DNA from: a virus
Virus record (IMG/VR): IMGVR_UViG_3300033816_001191
Location: 1-20,060 of that record
Direction: 5' to 3' (one strand)
Length of the DNA stretch: 20,060 bases
Shown: positions 1 to 6,433 of the stretch, piece by piece
Layout of the letters: each line of letters begins with the position of its first letter
Position numbering within the stretch: position 1 is the stretch's first letter
The notes under the pieces: generated by a model
Database searches by the model: none
Seen by the model: only the letters and a program-made list of their open reading frames with translations
What the model was told of the DNA's origin: nothing
Translations under genes and position numbers: made by a program

Positions 1-2
1 AA

Positions 3-176
3 ATGAGCGGGCTGCCAAGTTGGTACGATGGCTGGTTGCAAGATGCGCCAGAGCCGGTCGAGAAGGAGTGCGAGTGCGGTGCGCTCATGGATTGGGTGGA
101 CGACCATGACGACTGTGGTCCGTGCGGACGCTGGGTGTGCGTTGAGTGTGAGCGTGAGAAGGAGGTGCAGGGATGA
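3..176 (+). CDS. small Cys-rich protein, possibly zinc-binding
   Basis: This 57-residue ORF begins two bases into the window, so its true start could lie upstream. It is acidic and has paired cysteines (CEC near residue 25, then CGPC and CVEC near the C-terminus), which suggests a small zinc-ribbon-like fold. I do not recognise a family. Its last codons (KEVQG) are written over a strong Shine-Dalgarno site (AAGGAGGTG), and its TGA overlaps the ATG of the next gene as ATGA. It is therefore probably the upstream, translationally coupled member of the early operon. Function unknown. Confidence 0.6.
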   Translation: MSGLPSWYDGWLQDAPEPVEKECECGALMDWVDDHDDCGPCGRWVCVECEREKEVQG

Positions 177-508
177 GTAAACAGCTTAAAGAATGTCCGT
201 TTTGTGGATCTACAGATTCCCGAATACACAATCACGTTGTGACAAATCAATTCACTATAGTTGGGCTGCAATGGTTTGTGCAGTGCATCGGCTGTGATGT
301 TGAGGGGCCAAGTGCGGACTCAAAAGAGTTTGCCATTGAGGCATGGAATAAAGGCACGCCAAGATACCACCGAGTCTTCAAGCTAGAGGATGCTCTCAGG
401 CGCATTCGAGACTGCGACTTTGAATACACTGGCAACTGGGAAGAGGGAATGCGGGCAATAGCAAGGGAGGCACTAGACGGATGCCGCTGTGAGGAGGTGG
501 CGGAATGA
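173..508 (+). CDS. Lar-like restriction alleviation family protein
   Basis: The N-terminus has the Lar-family pattern: LKECPFCGS (residues 5-13), a second CIGC knuckle near residue 38, a following GP, and the closing EFAIEAWN segment near residues 52-59. Lar of the Rac prophage relieves EcoKI restriction by modulating the host type I enzyme. Most phage relatives are known only by this zinc-binding domain, so an anti-restriction role is inferred from family. The last ~45 residues are not part of the usual short Lar domain. The start has a strong SD (AAGGAGGTG) placed by the end of the upstream gene. The gene ends over the SD of the next one and overlaps it by four bases. Confidence 0.75.
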   Translation: MSKQLKECPFCGSTDSRIHNHVVTNQFTIVGLQWFVQCIGCDVEGPSADSKEFAIEAWNKGTPRYHRVFKLEDALRRIRDCDFEYTGNWEEGMRAIAREALDGCRCEEVAE

Positions 509-1005
509 GCTCGCAGGAAATCAACGAAGCCATCGCTAAGGCGTGCGGCAGGCAGAGAAACCCAGACGGTGGTTGGTATCCCGACAACGGCTTGCGAGTT
601 GGCACGCAAGCCATCCCAGACTATTGCGGCGACCTCAACGCGATGCATGAGGCCGAGAATGTGCTGGATGAGACGCAGGCTGAGGATTACGAGGAACTGC
701 TTAGGGGTTATGGGTTCCATGCTACAGCCCGTGAACGAGCAGAGGCGTTTCTGCGGACGCTTAAAGCAGCAGAGGTTCGCGAGCGCAACGAAATCCTGCA
801 ACAGTTGAACAGGATCGCACAGCTACAACGCTGGATTCCGGTGGAGGAGCGGTTGCCTAAGAGCTACTTGACGGTTTTGTCATTGAGCCGAAATAAAGAC
901 ATCAAATTGGATTTCGTTCAGCCAAAAAACATCTGGTATCTCGGAAGAAACAACGTCACCCACTGGATGCCGCTGCCGGAGCCTCCGAAGGAGGTGCAGG
1001 GATGA
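505..1005 (+). CDS. phage ABA-sandwich-like plus DUF551 protein
   Basis: 166 residues. The N-terminal part (INEAIAKACG near residue 6, then YCGDLNAMHEAENVL near residue 45) resembles the phage ABA sandwich domain found in many small phage proteins. The C-terminal part has the DUF551 signature: RWIPVEERLP near residue 112 and THWMPLPEPP near residue 152. Neither domain has a known biochemical role. The start follows GAGGAGGTGGCGGA and overlaps the preceding stop. The gene ends with KEVQG, whose codons form the SD for the next gene. Parts of the DUF551 region are nearly identical in DNA to the next gene, which indicates duplication or conversion. Confidence 0.75.
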   Translation: MSSQEINEAIAKACGRQRNPDGGWYPDNGLRVGTQAIPDYCGDLNAMHEAENVLDETQAEDYEELLRGYGFHATARERAEAFLRTLKAAEVRERNEILQQLNRIAQLQRWIPVEERLPKSYLTVLSLSRNKDIKLDFVQPKNIWYLGRNNVTHWMPLPEPPKEVQG

Positions 1006-1358
1006 GCGAAAATGATTTAATGTTCATGCCAGACAGCATGATTGCAGGAATGTTGATGCACATTTCATTGGAGATGCATCATAACCATCGCGCTCTGATA
1101 GATGAGGCCCGCAGAAGGCTGGCTTTACGCCATGAACCGAACAGGCTCGCACAGCAACAACGCTGGATTCCGGTCAGCGAAGCTCACCCTCCAGCCAACG
1201 AGATGGTGCTTGTTTGCATTGGCAGCGCGAACCGCGTGATGATGTGCTCCATTGATATGTCTGGGGTGTGGGCGGGCTACCAGCCAACCCACTGGATGCC
1301 GCTGCCGCAAATGCCGAACCATTTCGGTGAGGCCAACAAAAAGGAGGTTCTGGTATGA
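1002..1358 (+). CDS. DUF551 family protein (second copy)
   Basis: 118 residues. The C-terminal two-thirds carries the DUF551 pattern, with RWIPVSEAHP near residue 53 and THWMPLPQMP near residue 96. The N-terminal ~40 residues (MPDSMIAGMLMH and a following helix) differ from the upstream paralogue. Start chosen at the ATGA overlap with the previous gene, behind an identical AAGGAGGTGCAGGG ribosome site. Its own 3' end again encodes an SD (AAGGAGGT at 1341-1348), just before an ATG at 1355. Function unknown. Confidence 0.75.
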   Translation: MSENDLMFMPDSMIAGMLMHISLEMHHNHRALIDEARRRLALRHEPNRLAQQQRWIPVSEAHPPANEMVLVCIGSANRVMMCSIDMSGVWAGYQPTHWMPLPQMPNHFGEANKKEVLV

Positions 1359-1426
1359 TTGGCGTTAACACCGAAAAAAGACATGAAACTACTCGCAACC
1401 GTATTCGCGATCATCGCCATCGTTGA
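1355..1426 (+). other. short ORF behind strong SD, possibly frameshifted N-terminus
   Basis: An ATG at 1355 overlaps the previous stop as ATGA and sits at ideal distance from AAGGAGGT (1341-1348). By sequence it is the best-initiated start in this stretch, but it reads only 23 residues before TGA at 1424. The following membrane-protein ORF (1383-1538) is one base out of frame with it. A run of six A (1374-1379) lies just before that ORF. Removing one A would join the two into a protein starting MIGVNTEKDMKLLATV. It may be a leader peptide, a slippage site or a single-base indel. Confidence 0.35.
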
Positions 1427-1538
1427 CACCATGAAACTATACCAACAGGAGGACAAAGCCTCCGTAACCGCGTATCTGCTGGTGCTGCTCTTGGCAGTCT
1501 TCGGCATCTTTTACGCCATCAAAAGCGACGAGGAATGA
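1383..1538 (+). CDS. small two-helix membrane protein
   Basis: 51 residues with two hydrophobic segments: LLATVFAIIAIV (residues 3-14) and AYLLVLLLAVFGIFYAI (residues 30-46). They are separated by a polar loop (QQEDKAS). The tail is charged (KSDEE). Its stop overlaps the ATG of the downstream nuclease gene as ATGA, which supports it being translated. ATG 1383 has no good SD; an internal ATG at 1431 would leave one helix. The better ribosome site points at ATG 1355 in another frame (see that entry). Function unknown; such proteins in early phage operons are often membrane-acting accessory factors, but nothing here shows that. Confidence 0.6.
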   Translation: MKLLATVFAIIAIVDTMKLYQQEDKASVTAYLLVLLLAVFGIFYAIKSDEE

Positions 1539-2347
1539 GCATCTTCAAACCAGAGACAAAGAAGCAGACCGGCAACGAGCCAGCGCAGGCAGCAGTCGCT
1601 GCCGTGTTGGACGCGGCCATACTAAAGCGGCAGGCCGAGCAGCAAAAGCGGGATTACCTTGGGGCGTCCCGTTGGGGAGAGGCGTGCGAGCGGCGCCTGC
1701 GGTATGAGTACGAGCACACGCCGGAGGACGAAGGATCCGGCTTCTCGCCGGAGGTTCTTCGCATATTCGACATGGGGCATGACGGAGAGGCCCGCATGGC
1801 GGACTACATTCGCAAGGCAGGGTTCGACTTGCTCACCGAGAAGAGTGACGGCCATCAGTTCGGTTTCCGGGCTGCGGACGGGCGCCTTGGCGGCCACATC
1901 GACGGCATCATTGCCGGTGGGCCAACCATCACCGGCGTTGAGTACCCGCTCCTTTGGGAGAACAAGGCGCTCAACGATAGGTCTTGGAACGACACGAAGA
2001 ACAAGGGCGTCAAAGCCTCCAAGCCGGTGTACTACGCCCAGATGCAGATTTACTGCGCGTACCTTGACATCCCGTCTGGCGGCATGTTCACCGCGCTCAA
2101 CCGCGACACCGGTGAGGTGCTCGTTGAGCTTGTCCCGTTCGATGCGCTTGCCGCGCAGGAGGCTTCCGACCGCGCTGTGCGCGTCATTGACGCGTCTTCG
2201 CCCAGCGAGCTCTCTCGCATCGGAAAGGACAGAACTGACTTCCGGTGCAAGTTCTGCTCGTTTAAGGGGCCATGCTGGGGAGATGTCTCCACGCCAGCCC
2301 AACCATCCCCAGCCATCAAGGCAACCAAACCATTCTGGCTTAAGTAA
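1535..2347 (+). CDS. PD-(D/E)XK nuclease with Cas4/AddB-like Fe-S cysteines
   Basis: 270 residues. The nuclease core is visible: GHIDG (D123), then LLWENKA (E142, K144), then QMQIY (Q169 to Y173), matching the D...ExK...QxxxY order of RecB/Cas4-type exonucleases. One cysteine upstream of the core (C51, in GEACERRLRY) and three at the C-terminus (C238-x2-C241-x5-C247) reproduce the pattern that binds a [4Fe-4S] cluster in Cas4, AddB and Dna2. By family it would process DNA ends during replication or recombination. It lies between a small membrane protein (ATGA overlap) and the primase-helicase (20 bp gap), consistent with a replication/recombination module. A Cas4 role in CRISPR is not implied, as no cas genes are present. 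The start is fixed by the overlap. Confidence 0.85.
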   Translation: MSIFKPETKKQTGNEPAQAAVAAVLDAAILKRQAEQQKRDYLGASRWGEACERRLRYEYEHTPEDEGSGFSPEVLRIFDMGHDGEARMADYIRKAGFDLLTEKSDGHQFGFRAADGRLGGHIDGIIAGGPTITGVEYPLLWENKALNDRSWNDTKNKGVKASKPVYYAQMQIYCAYLDIPSGGMFTALNRDTGEVLVELVPFDALAAQEASDRAVRVIDASSPSELSRIGKDRTDFRCKFCSFKGPCWGDVSTPAQPSPAIKATKPFWLK

Positions 2348-2358
2348 GTCACTACTAC

Positions 2359-2370
2359 CCAAACAAAATG
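2359..2370 (+). promoter_or_regulatory. CA-rich SD-less start context of primase gene
   Basis: CCAAACAAAATG includes the ATG of the primase-helicase. The identical 12-mer starts the minus-strand genes at 8154 and 8733. No Shine-Dalgarno sequence is present in the 20 bp gap after the nuclease gene. This appears to be the plus-strand member of the CA-rich leader class described for the accessory operon. Confidence 0.55.
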
Positions 2371-4896
2371 CAGCCATTGACAGACCGTCGTGGCTTGGTG
2401 GATCTACGCCAAGCCCAAGAGCACCTTCGCCTCATGTTCGGTGATAGGGACTGGAGAGAGAACGAGTTCGTTTGCGTTCGCGGTATCGGCGAAAAAGGAA
2501 CCGAGCAGGAGGGAGTCTTCCGGGAGGACATCTTCGTTGAGCCAGCCAAAGAGGGCTTCGCTCCGGTGTTATCAGCAACCGAGCGGTGGGCACAGTACAA
2601 CGTGGCTACCTTCGTCGTCCCCGGCATCTTGTCCGAGCGCAAGGCAACAAGCGCCAACGTCGCACGTATGCGCTCGCTGGTGGCAGACCTCGACAACGGC
2701 AACACCGACGAGAAGATGCGGGCCATCACCGAACAGCTTGGCGAGCCTTCGCTGGTGGTGTTGTCAGGCGGGACGACCGAGGAGGGCACTCCAAAGCGGC
2801 ACGTCTGGTATCAACTCGATGCGGAGGTGCCAACCGAACAGGCGATCCGCATGCGGGACGCGCTTGCCAAGGTAAGCGGCGGGGACGCCGCCATGGGCCT
2901 TGGCGTTGACTCAAACCCGTACGGCCGCGCTCACCAACCAATCCGTCTGGCAGGCAGCGTACACGCCAAGAAAGGCACGCCAGTTCAGACCGCCATCGAG
3001 TGGAGAAGCGAGACCATTCAGAACGCTTCCGCGTTCACCGAGCGTCTGCGCTCGCTCTTACCAGATGGCGCGGTAGCACCGGAGGCGGGGCTCTTCGGGG
3101 CCAAAAGCACCAACGCGCTCCCGAAGGAGCCAGCCCATCAGCGGGACGTGTACGAGGGCGCTGCCAACGGGGAGACACGCTGGGACGCGTTCAACAGCGT
3201 TGCAGGGGCGAACCTGGGGCTTGTGCGGCGGGGGATGATAACTCTTGAGGAGGCCCGCGAGCAGACCCGCGGCTGGATGCTTCAGCGGATGCACCCAGCA
3301 TGGACGGACGCACGCTTCGCCTCGGAGTGGCAGGGGCTTGTCAATGCAGACACGCGCCGCAACGGGAAGGTTGAGGCAGCACCGGCGGCAGTGCAAGCGA
3401 CGGCCCGAGCTCTTCCGGCGTCCACGCCGGCGGAGTCGTGGTTTGAGGCATGGCAGGCGCACCGGTGGATTAAGTGGCCAAAGCCAGAGCACACCTACTT
3501 GGTTGAGGCGCTGGTCGTCAAAGGCGAACCGCATCTCTTCATCGCTGAGGGCGGCGCAGGCAAGACCGGTCTCATCGCTGACTTGGCCCTTAAGGTCGCA
3601 GCCCAACCAGAGTACGCAGGGGACTTGGACTGGTGCGGGCAGCGCATCACCAACGGGGGAACCGCGGTGCTTTTGCTTTGCGAGGACAGTCAGACCGAGA
3701 TGCACCGGCGTATCCTTGAGATTGATCACGGCGGGCTAATCACAAAGGCAGGCCGGAGGCTTGTTGTCATCCCACTCTCAGCTGTTGGCGGGGCGTTTCC
3801 GCTTGTGGAGCGCGATCCCAAGAGTGGCTCACCAATAGCCTCACCGAAGTGGGAGGCAGTCATCACCGAGCTTAAGCGGATCCCAGACCTGTGCCTTGTG
3901 GCAATCGATACCTTCAACGCGGTCTCCCACGGGGATGAGAACAACGCTCTGGCAGTTGCGGAGATGATGCGCGAAGCAGGGCGTGTGTGCGGAGAGCTCA
4001 AGGCAGCTCTCATGATCACGCACCACATCCGCAAGCCCGGCAACGAGCCGATCCGAACGCTCAAGGACATGAAGAACTCCATCCGCGGAAGCAGCGCCAT
4101 CCCGTCGTACTTCCGAATCAACTTGGGGTTCTGGCACGCGACCGATTACGAGCGCCGCATGAAGGGGATGGCTCTGGCTCCGCGGGTGGACTCTTGTTAC
4201 CGGTTCGGGGTACTCAAGGCCAACATCAGTGGGCTCATGCGCGGCGAGCGAACACTGCTTCGCGACGGCAACGGCCTGCTTAAGGACGTGACAAAGCTGG
4301 ACGTGTACAGCGCCATCAACGTGACAGAGAGGCTTGCATGGCTTGTTCTGGCGGTGCGGGAGGCGGCTGGTAATCTGCACCCGTACACGCTGGGTAACAA
4401 GAACGCAGCCAACGGGCTTTACAAGCGCCGCTCGGAACTTCCACCGGTGTTGCGCGCAGTTGGCGCAAGCGAGTTTGGACACCTCATCGAGGAGGGCTTA
4501 CAGAAGGAGCTTATCGTCTCGTGCGCGGTCAAAGGCAGCAAGGCTAAGAGCTACCTTGATGTGCCGGGCGGTCTTTTGGCTTCGGATGAGACCGGCGCCG
4601 CCATCCAAGCAGGGGCGTATTCGTCCCTGCCGGATTGGTCGGAGTATATGTTCGATCCTGAGACCGGTACCTGCGTTGGCAGGTCAGCAGCGGGAGCGTG
4701 GGGGGCTACCTTCTCGCAGCCATCCATGGCGGCACAGGGCCAGAGTGGACAGGAGCAGGAGGATCAACCGGTGCGGGAGGAGCTGGCTGAAGAGCATGAC
4801 GAGCCAGCAGTACCTGCATTCCGCTCTCAATTCGCGCGAGGGATTCGCCTTGGGCTACCGAGAGCTGAGAAACTAGCTTCTCAAGATGAAGAATAG
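2368..4896 (+). CDS. AEP primase / RepA-like helicase fusion
   Basis: 842 residues. The N-terminal ~230 resemble a RepB'-type archaeo-eukaryotic primase: a metal-binding VADLD (D107, D109), SGG (133-135) with RHVWY (144-148), and a late IRLAGSVHAKKG (192-203). A RecA-fold helicase of the RepA/AAA_25 type follows: Walker A EGGAGKT (394-400), Walker B LVAID (510-514), MITHHIRKPG (549-558) and SIRGSS (571-576). The last ~90 residues are polar, Q/E-rich and probably disordered. By family it would prime and unwind DNA at the phage origin, combining the jobs of plasmid RSF1010 RepB' and RepA in one chain. The tail overlaps a minus-strand ORF for ~190 bases, and a plus-strand terminator follows at 4982. 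Confidence 0.85.
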   Translation: MQPLTDRRGLVDLRQAQEHLRLMFGDRDWRENEFVCVRGIGEKGTEQEGVFREDIFVEPAKEGFAPVLSATERWAQYNVATFVVPGILSERKATSANVARMRSLVADLDNGNTDEKMRAITEQLGEPSLVVLSGGTTEEGTPKRHVWYQLDAEVPTEQAIRMRDALAKVSGGDAAMGLGVDSNPYGRAHQPIRLAGSVHAKKGTPVQTAIEWRSETIQNASAFTERLRSLLPDGAVAPEAGLFGAKSTNALPKEPAHQRDVYEGAANGETRWDAFNSVAGANLGLVRRGMITLEEAREQTRGWMLQRMHPAWTDARFASEWQGLVNADTRRNGKVEAAPAAVQATARALPASTPAESWFEAWQAHRWIKWPKPEHTYLVEALVVKGEPHLFIAEGGAGKTGLIADLALKVAAQPEYAGDLDWCGQRITNGGTAVLLLCEDSQTEMHRRILEIDHGGLITKAGRRLVVIPLSAVGGAFPLVERDPKSGSPIASPKWEAVITELKRIPDLCLVAIDTFNAVSHGDENNALAVAEMMREAGRVCGELKAALMITHHIRKPGNEPIRTLKDMKNSIRGSSAIPSYFRINLGFWHATDYERRMKGMALAPRVDSCYRFGVLKANISGLMRGERTLLRDGNGLLKDVTKLDVYSAINVTERLAWLVLAVREAAGNLHPYTLGNKNAANGLYKRRSELPPVLRAVGASEFGHLIEEGLQKELIVSCAVKGSKAKSYLDVPGGLLASDETGAAIQAGAYSSLPDWSEYMFDPETGTCVGRSAAGAWGATFSQPSMAAQGQSGQEQEDQPVREELAEEHDEPAVPAFRSQFARGIRLGLPRAEKLASQDEE

Positions 4897-5050
4897 TCGC
4901 ATCACGAGCGGCAATGGTCTTTTGGAGGGCTGCGCACGTTGCCAGCGCAGCCTTCAAATCGGACTTGATATCGACCGTTTCAGCCGCCTTTTGGGCGGCT
5001 TTTTCACGGCGTTTTACACGGTATTCACGGTAGTATTCGGCGGTCATCAT
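4706..5050 (-). CDS. coiled-coil protein, antisense to primase tail
   Basis: About 114 residues if started at the double ATG (5050/5047), giving MMTAEYYREYRVKRREKAA. The order is natural for a protein: a basic N-terminal helix, a coiled-coil stretch with leucine spacing (LKAALATCAALQKTIAA, then ILHLEKLVSQLS), and a Pro-rich end (APPAPVDPPAPV). The frame stays open to 5158, but the upstream extension runs through the TTTGYGCAA repeats and reads poorly, so the shorter start is preferred. No SD is seen. It overlaps the 3' end of the convergent primase gene by 191 bases, and an intrinsic terminator for the other strand lies inside it. I recognise no family; a small DNA-binding or replication accessory protein is possible. 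Confidence 0.55.
   Translation of the reverse strand: MMTAEYYREYRVKRREKAAQKAAETVDIKSDLKAALATCAALQKTIAARDATILHLEKLVSQLSVAQGESLARIESGMQVLLARHALQPAPPAPVDPPAPVHSGPVPPWMAARR
4982..5004 (+). terminator. intrinsic terminator after primase operon
   Basis: AGCCGCC (4982-4988), loop TTTTG, GGCGGCT (4994-5000), followed by a T run to 5004. This is a classic rho-independent terminator, about 85 bp after the primase-helicase stop. It falls inside the minus-strand coiled-coil ORF, where the same bases encode the KAAQKAA segment. Confidence 0.7.
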
Positions 5051-5077
5051 AAGTCGTTGATAATCAGTGGTATTTTT

Positions 5078-5190
5078 GGTTTGCGCAAATTTGCGACAAC
5101 CTGTTTGTGCAAGATTCGCCAACTTTGTGCAAGCATTTTTACAGAGTATTTTTTGCAAAAGCGCAAGGTTTGTGCAATGGTTTGCGCCAA
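5078..5190. repeat. TTTGYGCAA repeat cluster, iteron- or operator-like
   Basis: Copies of TTTGYGCAA occur at 5080-5088, 5104-5112, 5124-5132 and 5169-5177. Related forms are at 5090-5099 (TTTGCGACAA) and 5181-5190 (TTTGCGCCAA). The two central copies are exactly 20 bp apart, so they lie on nearly the same face of the helix. The stretch is noticeably AT-richer than the flanking genes. It lies upstream of the preferred minus-strand start and next to the primase-helicase gene. It may be binding sites for a repressor or replication initiator. Confidence 0.65.
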
Positions 5191-5335
5191 CATTTGTAAG
5201 TGCCCAAAAATGGGTTGTGAAAAAGGACGCGTCGTAAACGCCTGAAAATCAAATGAGTTGCAAAAGAAAAATCCCCTTTGAGGACATGAGCCCTTATATA
5301 GAGAGTAGCGTACTCATCGCTTACGCTCTTCCTAC

Positions 5336-5391
5336 TATCCCCTCTCTCTTCTCTCAGCTTACCGCGTTGCTAGCTGAGAGGAGAGGGGATA
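5336..5391. repeat. long inverted repeat / hairpin
   Basis: TATCCCCTCTC plus CTCTCAGCT on the left (5336-5359, with a 4-base TCTT bulge) pairs with AGCTGAGAGGAGAGGGGATA on the right (5372-5391), around a 12-base loop. All 20 bases of the right arm pair. No T run follows on either side, so it is not a simple terminator. A smaller hairpin (AGCGTA at 5306-5311, TACGCT at 5321-5326) lies just before it. It may be a primase or origin structure, a transcript-processing site or a structured RNA. The wider gap 5191-5488 holds no convincing gene. Confidence 0.6.
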
Positions 5392-5488
5392 CTGCTTCGC
5401 AGGCTGCCTTCCTCTATATCGAACGAAATTTCCACCTGTTTTCTTTTTGTTGTGTTTGCTGACCGTTCTGAAGGGCCGCGCCGCTCGC

Positions 5489-5500
5489 ATTGTATACAAT
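5489..5500. promoter_or_regulatory. 12-bp palindrome with -10-like element
   Basis: ATTGTATACAAT is a perfect palindrome 14 bp before the RusA start codon. It contains TACAAT (5495-5500), a five-of-six match to the sigma-70 -10 box, but no convincing -35 box lies 16-18 bp upstream. It looks like a small operator overlapping a promoter. If TACAAT is used, the transcript would begin only a few bases before the ATG. Confidence 0.45.
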
Positions 5501-5514
5501 CCCGATAGACTTTT

Positions 5515-5967
5515 ATGACTCTCACTTTCTTTGTTGCCGGTACACCTCGCCCACAGCCAAGGCCGCGTTTTGTTAATGGCAGAGCGGTATCCACCCTCGA
5601 TGCGAAGTCCAACGCGTGGAAGGCGGCTTTGCGTGCGTGCGCGGGCCATGTTTTGCAGCGGGCGGGGAAGACATCGGAGTCTCTTGGGCTGCGTGAGGCG
5701 ATTTCGATGGAGTTGACGTTCAGCTTCTCGACCGGTGAAGAGGGGCGGTTTGGGAAGCCGCACACGCACAAGCCGGATGCGGATAACTTGGCGAAGCTGG
5801 TGATGGACGCGCTGGTGGATGGCGGTTTGTGGGTTGGGGATGACAGCCGGGTGGCGGACTTGACGGTCAGGAAGCGGTGGTGCGCAGCCGGTGAGGAGGG
5901 CGTGAGCGTGAGCGTGTACGTTGACGCACAGGTGCAGGAGCAGGCCGCTCCGGATTGGCTGGGGTGA
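5515..5967 (+). CDS. rusA: RusA-like Holliday junction resolvase
   Basis: 150 residues, slightly longer than E. coli RusA (120). The opening FFVAGTPRPQPRPRF matches the family start, which normally reads as a beta strand followed by a P.P..R segment. The catalytic block is KPDADNLAK (D88, D90, K94), followed by a DAL near 98-100 and GDDSRV (D109, D110), then K120. These correspond to the metal-binding aspartates and the lysine of RusA. By family it cuts four-way junctions symmetrically as a dimer, resolving branched replication or recombination intermediates before packaging. No SD precedes the ATG; a palindromic operator-like site lies 14 bp upstream. It opens a second short plus-strand operon. 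Confidence 0.9.
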   Translation: MTLTFFVAGTPRPQPRPRFVNGRAVSTLDAKSNAWKAALRACAGHVLQRAGKTSESLGLREAISMELTFSFSTGEEGRFGKPHTHKPDADNLAKLVMDALVDGGLWVGDDSRVADLTVRKRWCAAGEEGVSVSVYVDAQVQEQAAPDWLG

Positions 5968-6013
5968 GGTGAAGAGAGATTTGTGAAAAGTTTTGCTAAA
6001 GGAGTCGGAGCAA

Positions 6014-6433
6014 ATGGCCGAGATAAGAAATATGAAAACAGCAGACATCAACGCGGACGAGATCCGCGCCATTGTGGCCAAGATGCGTGAGGAAGGCCGC
6101 ATCACGGACGCCAAGCCCAAGTACCGCACGCCGTCCATCAACCGAGCATTGACGGAGATAACGTGCGACCAATGCGGCACGCGGTTCACCAAACAATCGC
6201 CCACCCAGCAGCGCTGCAGCAAGGAGTGCGCACGCAAGGCGAACAACGAGGCCGTACGCCAATGGCACATTGAGCGCGGTCTGCGCAGCGAGCAGCGCTT
6301 AAGCAAGCGGCATTGCAAGCGGTGCCGGCAGGAGTTTGATGCGTCATCCCCAAACCACACGTATTGCAGCCAAGAGTGCAGGTATTTCAGTAAACCCGAA
6401 CCAAGAAACAAAAATGGTAACACCAAACGATAG
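6014..6433 (+). CDS. double zinc-finger protein
   Basis: 139 residues from ATG 6014, chosen because AAAGGAG (5998-6004) is correctly spaced before it; an upstream TTG at 5993 would place the SD inside the gene. Two similar zinc-binding modules are visible: CDQCGTRF with CSKEC, and CKRCRQEF with CSQECRYF. Each has the C-x2-C...C-x3-C spacing of small phage and transposon zinc fingers. The N-terminal ~45 residues are helical and charged. DNA or RNA binding is plausible but not shown; no known regulator is recognised. Its last 20 bases overlap the next gene. Confidence 0.7.
   Translation: MAEIRNMKTADINADEIRAIVAKMREEGRITDAKPKYRTPSINRALTEITCDQCGTRFTKQSPTQQRCSKECARKANNEAVRQWHIERGLRSEQRLSKRHCKRCRQEFDASSPNHTYCSQECRYFSKPEPRNKNGNTKR

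Noticed and set aside
247-801. Minus-strand 184-residue frame across the Lar-like and DUF551 genes
   Set aside because: Antisense to two genes with recognised families, SD sites and ATGA overlaps; no start signal.
1535-2347. Reading the nuclease as Cas4 of a CRISPR system
   Set aside because: No cas1, cas2 or other cas gene and no regularly spaced 20-40 bp repeats with unique spacers anywhere; phage replication context fits better.
5078-5190. TTTGYGCAA cluster as a CRISPR array
   Set aside because: The repeat unit is only nine bases, spacing is uneven and there are no spacer-like unique segments of constant length.
4886-5245. Plus-strand 119-residue frame after the primase gene
   Set aside because: It runs through an intrinsic terminator and the repeat cluster, and its composition is Cys/Phe-rich with no pattern; it mirrors the minus-strand coiled-coil ORF.
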